Positions 7,940-8,045 of a stretch of 8,045 nt of DNA are shown here, one piece after another (the stretch's first letter is position 1; each line of letters begins with the position of its first letter). Where the stretch lies: NCBI GenBank assembly GCA_021545625.1, contig JAJRVH010000073.1, positions 1 through 8,045 on the forward strand, written 5' to 3'. The translations under genes and the position numbers were made by a program. The notes under the pieces are model-generated. The model did not search any database, was not told where the DNA came from, and saw only the letters and a list, made by a program, of their open reading frames with translations. Source of the stretch: Zetaproteobacteria bacterium (GTDB taxonomy: Bacteria; Pseudomonadota; Zetaproteobacteria; Mariprofundales; Mariprofundaceae).

Positions 7940-7976
7940 GAGGAATAACGCCGTAACGCGCAAAGGCCGGCGCCTT

Positions 7977-8001
7977 CCCGAATGGGCTGCGCCCCGAATG
8001 G
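7977..8001. repeat. Short direct repeat around a small hairpin
   Basis: CCCGAATGG occurs at 7977-7985 and again at 7993-8001, start to start 16 bases. Between and overlapping them GGGC (7984-7987) and GCCC (7991-7994) can pair across a TGC loop, with flanking GCGCC (7970-7974) and GGCGC (8000-8004) able to extend the structure imperfectly. No function is assigned; it supports the view that 7847-8045 is a structured non-coding repeat. Confidence 0.45.
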
Positions 8002-8045
8002 CGCGTGCCTGCGTTGCCCGCCGCTTATTGGGCCCTGCCAAACAG

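Larger units (their letters stand above)
7847..8045. repeat. Putative dispersed intergenic repeat or small non-autonomous element, cut off by the window end
   Basis: This stretch after serB holds no convincing gene. It opens with GGGCCTGTTTACAC at 7847-7860 and the window ends with AAACAG, the exact inverse of CTGTTT at 7851-7856; if the next bases outside were GCCC, the two ends would form a longer inverted repeat. Between them are a ten-pair hairpin (7914-7939), a direct repeat CCCGAATGG (7977-7985 and 7993-8001) and further GC-rich inverted pieces. Base texture differs from serB and mfd. The CTAG at 7844-7847 next to the left end matches the YTAR target preference known for IS5-type elements, but that CTAG also contains the serB stop. 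The repeat status is inferred from structure and could not be tested against the rest of the genome. Confidence 0.4.

Noticed and set aside
7844..8041. 65-codon - strand open frame in the tail region
   Set aside because: It starts with TTG, lacks a visible ribosome binding site, is basic and low in structure, and coincides with the repeat-like region. Probably not a gene.

Overview
The window is a GC-rich bacterial chromosome segment with three genes on the + strand, packed almost without gaps. It looks proteobacterial: there is a Gram-negative outer-membrane protein with an OmpA-type peptidoglycan-binding domain, a full-length Mfd, and a short SerB of the kind lacking a regulatory domain. 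The class cannot be settled from the sequence. Beta- and gammaproteobacteria or a related lineage such as Acidithiobacillia or Zetaproteobacteria all fit, and some Mfd motif variants differ from the E. coli form.

Region 1-3770 is the 3' part of a very large surface protein gene whose start lies before the window. Read in order, the protein has an OmpA-like domain, a charged linker, one or two beta-sandwich-like regions, and then a long run of amphipathic beta strands that looks like an outer-membrane barrel ending in a typical C-terminal strand. The frame is broken once by a TAG at 2283-2285. The same frame continues on the far side with the same protein character for nearly 500 codons, so this is a single nonsense substitution (or sequencing error, or recoded codon), not a frameshift.

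Region 3784-7185 is mfd, the transcription-repair coupling factor, with all expected domains and helicase motifs. It starts only 13 bases after the surface protein gene, with no visible terminator or convincing ribosome binding site between them. Region 7182-7847 is serB, phosphoserine phosphatase. It overlaps the mfd stop as ATGA and has an AAGGA ribosome binding site inside mfd, so the two are very probably co-transcribed and translationally coupled. Functionally they are unrelated (DNA repair and serine synthesis).

Region 7848-8045 has no convincing gene. It holds hairpins, a short direct repeat and possible inverted ends, and looks like the start of a dispersed intergenic repeat or small non-autonomous element that runs to or past the window edge.

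No RNA gene, CRISPR array, complete insertion sequence or recognisable promoter was seen. The best lead is the interrupted surface protein gene; the tail repeat is second.
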